Assembly (NCBI GenBank): GCA_023432005.1
Contig: JAEYVF010000158.1
Coordinates: 1-21,647 of the forward strand
Origin: Actinomycetes bacterium
GTDB taxonomy: Bacteria > Actinomycetota > Actinomycetes > Actinomycetales > Microbacteriaceae
Direction of reading: 5' to 3'
DNA length: 21,647 nucleotides
Shown here piece by piece: positions 20,898 through 21,647 of the stretch; position 1 is the stretch's first letter; every line of letters begins with the position of its first letter. A program made the translations under genes and the position numbers. The notes beneath the pieces were generated by a model that ran no database searches, was not told the DNA's origin, and was given only the letters and a program-made list of their open reading frames with translations.

Positions 20898-21647
20898 TCA
20901 GCGCGGGGGCGGGGAGAGGTAGATCGCGGCGCCCGCGTCGATGATGCGCTGGTTGTAGATGTCGGCGCCGCCCCAGTTGTACTCCTCGATGAGCACGGAG
21001 CCGTCGCCGAGGACGCTGTTGACGTACGCGACGTGGTTCTGGCCCGGGAACCAGGCGACCCATCCGGGTGAGGGTGTCGTGCTCGTGGCCCAGCCGTGGT
21101 TGTCCCACTGGCGCTTCCACGACGACGCGTTGCCGCCTCCGGGCGTGAGCGACGACCAGTCGTACTTGAACGGGGCGCCGTAGCTGCCGGCGTCGCGGTT
21201 GAGGCGCCACGCCACGAAGTCGACGCACTGGCGCACGAAGTAGCGCAGCGGCGAGAGGCCGCCGCCCTGGCTCATGCCGAGCTCGGTGGCCCACGGATAG
21301 TCGTCGCCGAGGGCCTGCGCGCCCGAGGCGAGGTACACCGCGATGCGCTCCTGCTTGAGCGCGTCCCGGTAGAGGCGCTTGAGGTCGCTCGCGCTCACCG
21401 TGTCGTAGGTGTCGCGCGTGTCGGCGACGGCCGCGGTGGAGGCGACATCGGCCTTGAGAGCGAGGGTCTGGCCGTCCGCGTCCTCCGCCGCCTCGACGAG
21501 CTCGCCCGTGTAGTCGGCCGAGCCGTACGCGGGGAGGGTCAGCGACACGAAGAGGCCGCCGACGAGCACCATCGTGCCCGCGACGCTCAGACGCTTGCGC
21601 GTGGCTCCGGTGCGGCGACCGGCGGGGCCGGTCGTGACGGCGCGGGG
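20898..21647 (-). CDS. CHAP-domain cell-wall hydrolase or surface protein (partial, N-terminus outside window)
   Basis: The C-terminal about 130 residues form a CHAP domain, typical of secreted peptidoglycan amidases or endopeptidases. Counting from the ATG at 21572, the catalytic Cys is C116 (RQCVDFVAWRL), the His is H180 (NHVAYVN), and the third residue lies in LIEEYNWGG (E196 to N199). Upstream is a helical linker and a hydrophobic segment (MVLVGGLFVSLTLPAYG). The frame stays open without a stop to the right edge, encoding a basic stretch (GRRTGATRKRLSVAGT) directly before the hydrophobic segment. A signal peptide or anchor needs such charges, so the true start is probably beyond the window. 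It lies 72 bases from the tRNA gene. Confidence 0.88.
   Translation of the reverse strand, partial: PRAVTTGPAGRRTGATRKRLSVAGTMVLVGGLFVSLTLPAYGSADYTGELVEAAEDADGQTLALKADVASTAAVADTRDTYDTVSASDLKRLYRDALKQERIAVYLASGAQALGDDYPWATELGMSQGGGLSPLRYFVRQCVDFVAWRLNRDAGSYGAPFKYDWSSLTPGGGNASSWKRQWDNHGWATSTTPSPGWVAWFPGQNHVAYVNSVLGDGSVLIEEYNWGGADIYNQRIIDAGAAIYLSPPPR

Overview
The window is very GC-rich (about 72% in a 60-base sample I counted) and looks like the chromosome of an actinobacterium, most likely a member of the Microbacteriaceae. This rests on the gene content (DUF4011-type helicase-like protein with an MTES_1575-like C-terminus, galU next to 5-formyltetrahydrofolate cyclo-ligase and mscL), on many -10 boxes lying 6-7 bases before start codons (leaderless mRNAs), and on a palindromic repeat of a type I recall from this family. 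No species can be named from sequence alone.

Chromosomal left part (1-10631): a membrane-anchored coiled-coil protein (cut by the window edge), a RimJ-like acetyltransferase and galU run leftward. A cyclo-ligase and mscL run rightward. A 1295-residue helicase-like protein and a tiny downstream ORF run leftward. Then come a methyltransferase (+), a GNAT acetyltransferase (-), an ArsB/SLC13-type permease (+), a DUF488 protein (-) and a 133-residue protein of unknown function (-).

Integrated element (about 10632-20774, 10.1 kb): it is flanked by 22-base direct repeats. The right copy is the 3' end of an intact tRNA-Arg(CCT) gene and the left copy is a remnant. At the right end sit a tyrosine integrase and, overlapping it upstream, a putative regulator, both on +. 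Divergently, a ten-gene leftward operon with mostly overlapping stop/start codons encodes two excisionase-like HTH proteins, a 70-residue protein, a P-loop replicative-helicase-like protein with a C-terminal zinc motif, a second tyrosine recombinase with a duplicated core-binding domain, small proteins (one zinc-ribbon), a zinc-motif 273-residue protein, a short tape-measure-like protein and a Cys/His-rich 77-residue protein. Next is a gene-free stretch with ACCGTCAC iterons, palindromes and a strong terminator, then two small + genes, and at the left end a two-gene unit (99-residue protein plus HEPN-like protein) that could be a toxin-antitoxin or defence cargo. Repeated GTTGCAT motifs with 12-base period just inside both ends look like integrase arm sites. 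There is no relaxase, capsid, portal or terminase gene, so it resembles a phage-satellite-like or mobilisable island rather than a complete prophage or conjugative element.

Chromosomal right part (20754-21647): the tRNA-Arg(CCT) gene and a leftward secreted or anchored CHAP-domain protein cut by the window edge.
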